A DNA stretch of 23,551 nt from Chlorobium sp. Its GTDB lineage: Bacteria; Bacteroidota; Chlorobiia; Chlorobiales; Chlorobiaceae. The position numbers and the translations under genes are program-made. Position 1 is the stretch's first letter. The number at the start of each line of letters is the position of its first letter. The stretch spans positions 1 through 23,551 of the forward strand of contig JANQGE010000023.1 in assembly GCA_028277485.1 (NCBI GenBank), written 5' to 3'. The notes under the pieces are model-generated. The model was given only the letters and a program-made list of their open reading frames with translations, had not been told where the DNA came from and ran no database searches. This document shows positions 22,619 to 23,551 of the stretch, piece by piece.

Positions 22619-23551
22619 TTAAAAGGTTAAGCGAAATGCCGTATATACATTTGTATTGTTCTTCAACTGACCGAAAAACGTCGAGGAATCGTCACCGAAA
22701 AACAGATTTCCTCCAACGACAAAGCTTGCGTCATCCGTATAGTCGTAGGTAATTCTCGGCCTCAGATAGCCGTCGTTGTCACTTGGCGAATAGTAGACCG
22801 GGATCGACAATTCAAGCGTCTGGTTCAAAAGCAGCCTCGTCGCCTGCATCGTCAGCACATGGCGGTACTCGTCCTTTTTCATTTCACCTGCGGTCTCCTC
22901 GTACTTGTCATAGTCGAGCATCGCTTCCAGATAATACTGGACACTGAGATTACAATCCTTCGCTATATCCTGCGCATAGCCTATCAGGCCGCGAATTTCG
23001 GAGTTGCTCACCGACGGATCGCCCCCCTCGCTATCGTCCAGCGAGCGGTAGTACGCAAACTCAAGATTCCCGATTCCGCCAAGGAGGCTCCCTCGGACAC
23101 TCCCGCCGTAAACATGCAATCTGTGGTGGCTCTTCTCACGGGACAGAACGTCATAATCCGGCATTTTCCAGAATCCCCGATACCCGTACAGGGCGCATTC
23201 ATAGTTGTTCACGTTTTTATGAATGCGAATCGCTATTTCATGATCCGCAAACCATGTATCGGGAGTCCGCACAGCCGTTGCCACCTCATCCCCCGCTATG
23301 CTTCCCGACAGAGGGGACCAGTGAGAGATGTATTCACCCGTTATGTATCTGTCCGGATCGAATCGGGGAGTATAGACCAGATCGACGTTGACGATGTCGG
23401 AAAAAAATCCCAGCTTCACGGCATCTGACGGCGCCTTCAAATATTCCGGGTCGCGACCGATGAAAAACGATTGCCAGTCCTTGGGAAAAAGGTCGTTCAA
23501 AAAAACCAGGTCTCCCGTACCCCATGTGAGTATCTGTCGGCCGATCTTGAC
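22619..23551 (-). CDS. Outer-membrane beta-barrel protein, 5' end outside the window
   Basis: The frame is open to the right edge, so the first part of the gene is missing; 310 residues remain. The visible start reads VKIGRQILTWGTGDLVFLND, then LFPKDWQSFFIGRDPEYLK and SDAVKLGFF, followed by alternating barrel strands ending AFRLTF with terminal Phe. GRQ...WGTGD...NDLFPKD is a variant of GRK...GTGD...NPLDLINPLD in the barrel at 12158-13648, so the two are probably distant relatives. Related barrels often follow RND/LolA-like genes; whether such genes precede it cannot be seen. A TTG at 23500 is internal, not a start. Confidence 0.7.
   Translation of the reverse strand, partial: VKIGRQILTWGTGDLVFLNDLFPKDWQSFFIGRDPEYLKAPSDAVKLGFFSDIVNVDLVYTPRFDPDRYITGEYISHWSPLSGSIAGDEVATAVRTPDTWFADHEIAIRIHKNVNNYECALYGYRGFWKMPDYDVLSREKSHHRLHVYGGSVRGSLLGGIGNLEFAYYRSLDDSEGGDPSVSNSEIRGLIGYAQDIAKDCNLSVQYYLEAMLDYDKYEETAGEMKKDEYRHVLTMQATRLLLNQTLELSIPVYYSPSDNDGYLRPRITYDYTDDASFVVGGNLFFGDDSSTFFGQLKNNTNVYTAFRLTF

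Overview
The window looks like a chromosomal stretch from a green sulfur bacterium (Chlorobiaceae/Chlorobi). The best evidence is a pair of tandem small 2[4Fe-4S] ferredoxins with the asymmetric second-cluster spacing typical of Chlorobium ferredoxins. A doubled-feoA feoAAB-feoC operon and the many short dispersed repeats between genes fit this. The genus is an inference, since no rRNA is present.

Layout. (1) 1-3419: a repeat block, then a ferrous iron operon feoA-feoA-feoB-feoC on the + strand. (2) 3597-9090: a broken TonB-dependent receptor that has lost its 5' end beside a partial miniature inverted-repeat element and carries a -1 frameshift, then an ABC ATPase and a large ABC membrane protein. 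(3) 9138-9694: the two ferredoxins behind a sigma70-like promoter. (4) 9713-12020: a small iron-control island with a DtxR-family repressor gene, a DUF3793 gene overlapping it, a transposase relic, and three copies of one compact element (operator, promoter, about 70 nt leader, intrinsic terminator), all pointing to the minus strand. (5) 12158-16856: a minus-strand operon for an RND/MMPL transporter, a periplasmic LolA-like protein and an outer-membrane barrel. (6) 17217-20578: an intact TonB-dependent receptor, divergent from a PchR-like AraC regulator. (7) 21005-23551: a SAM methyltransferase and the 3' part of a second outer-membrane barrel.

How it fits together. A 19-bp partial palindrome, roughly TTTAnTTnGnCnAAnTAAA, occurs at six places: before feoA, before the broken receptor, before dtxR, before each of two non-coding transcripts, and between the intact receptor and the AraC gene. 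The DtxR-like protein keeps the Met/Cys/Glu/His ligands of iron-dependent family members. I infer that this is an iron regulon with its own repressor in the window.

The most interesting prediction is a family of iron-repressed small RNAs (9717-9791 and 11867-11939, with a third version as the dtxR leader at 11520-11586). Each has a conserved GAUUCUCCUU segment able to pair with Shine-Dalgarno sequences, followed by an intrinsic terminator whose stem shows a compensatory base change. This would be analogous to RyhB or PrrF1/PrrF2, but I know of no description of it in this group.

Five copies of a miniature element with AGGGCACCTCTAT ends lie in the window. The four complete ones sit at or within about 12 bp of the stop codon of minus-strand genes.
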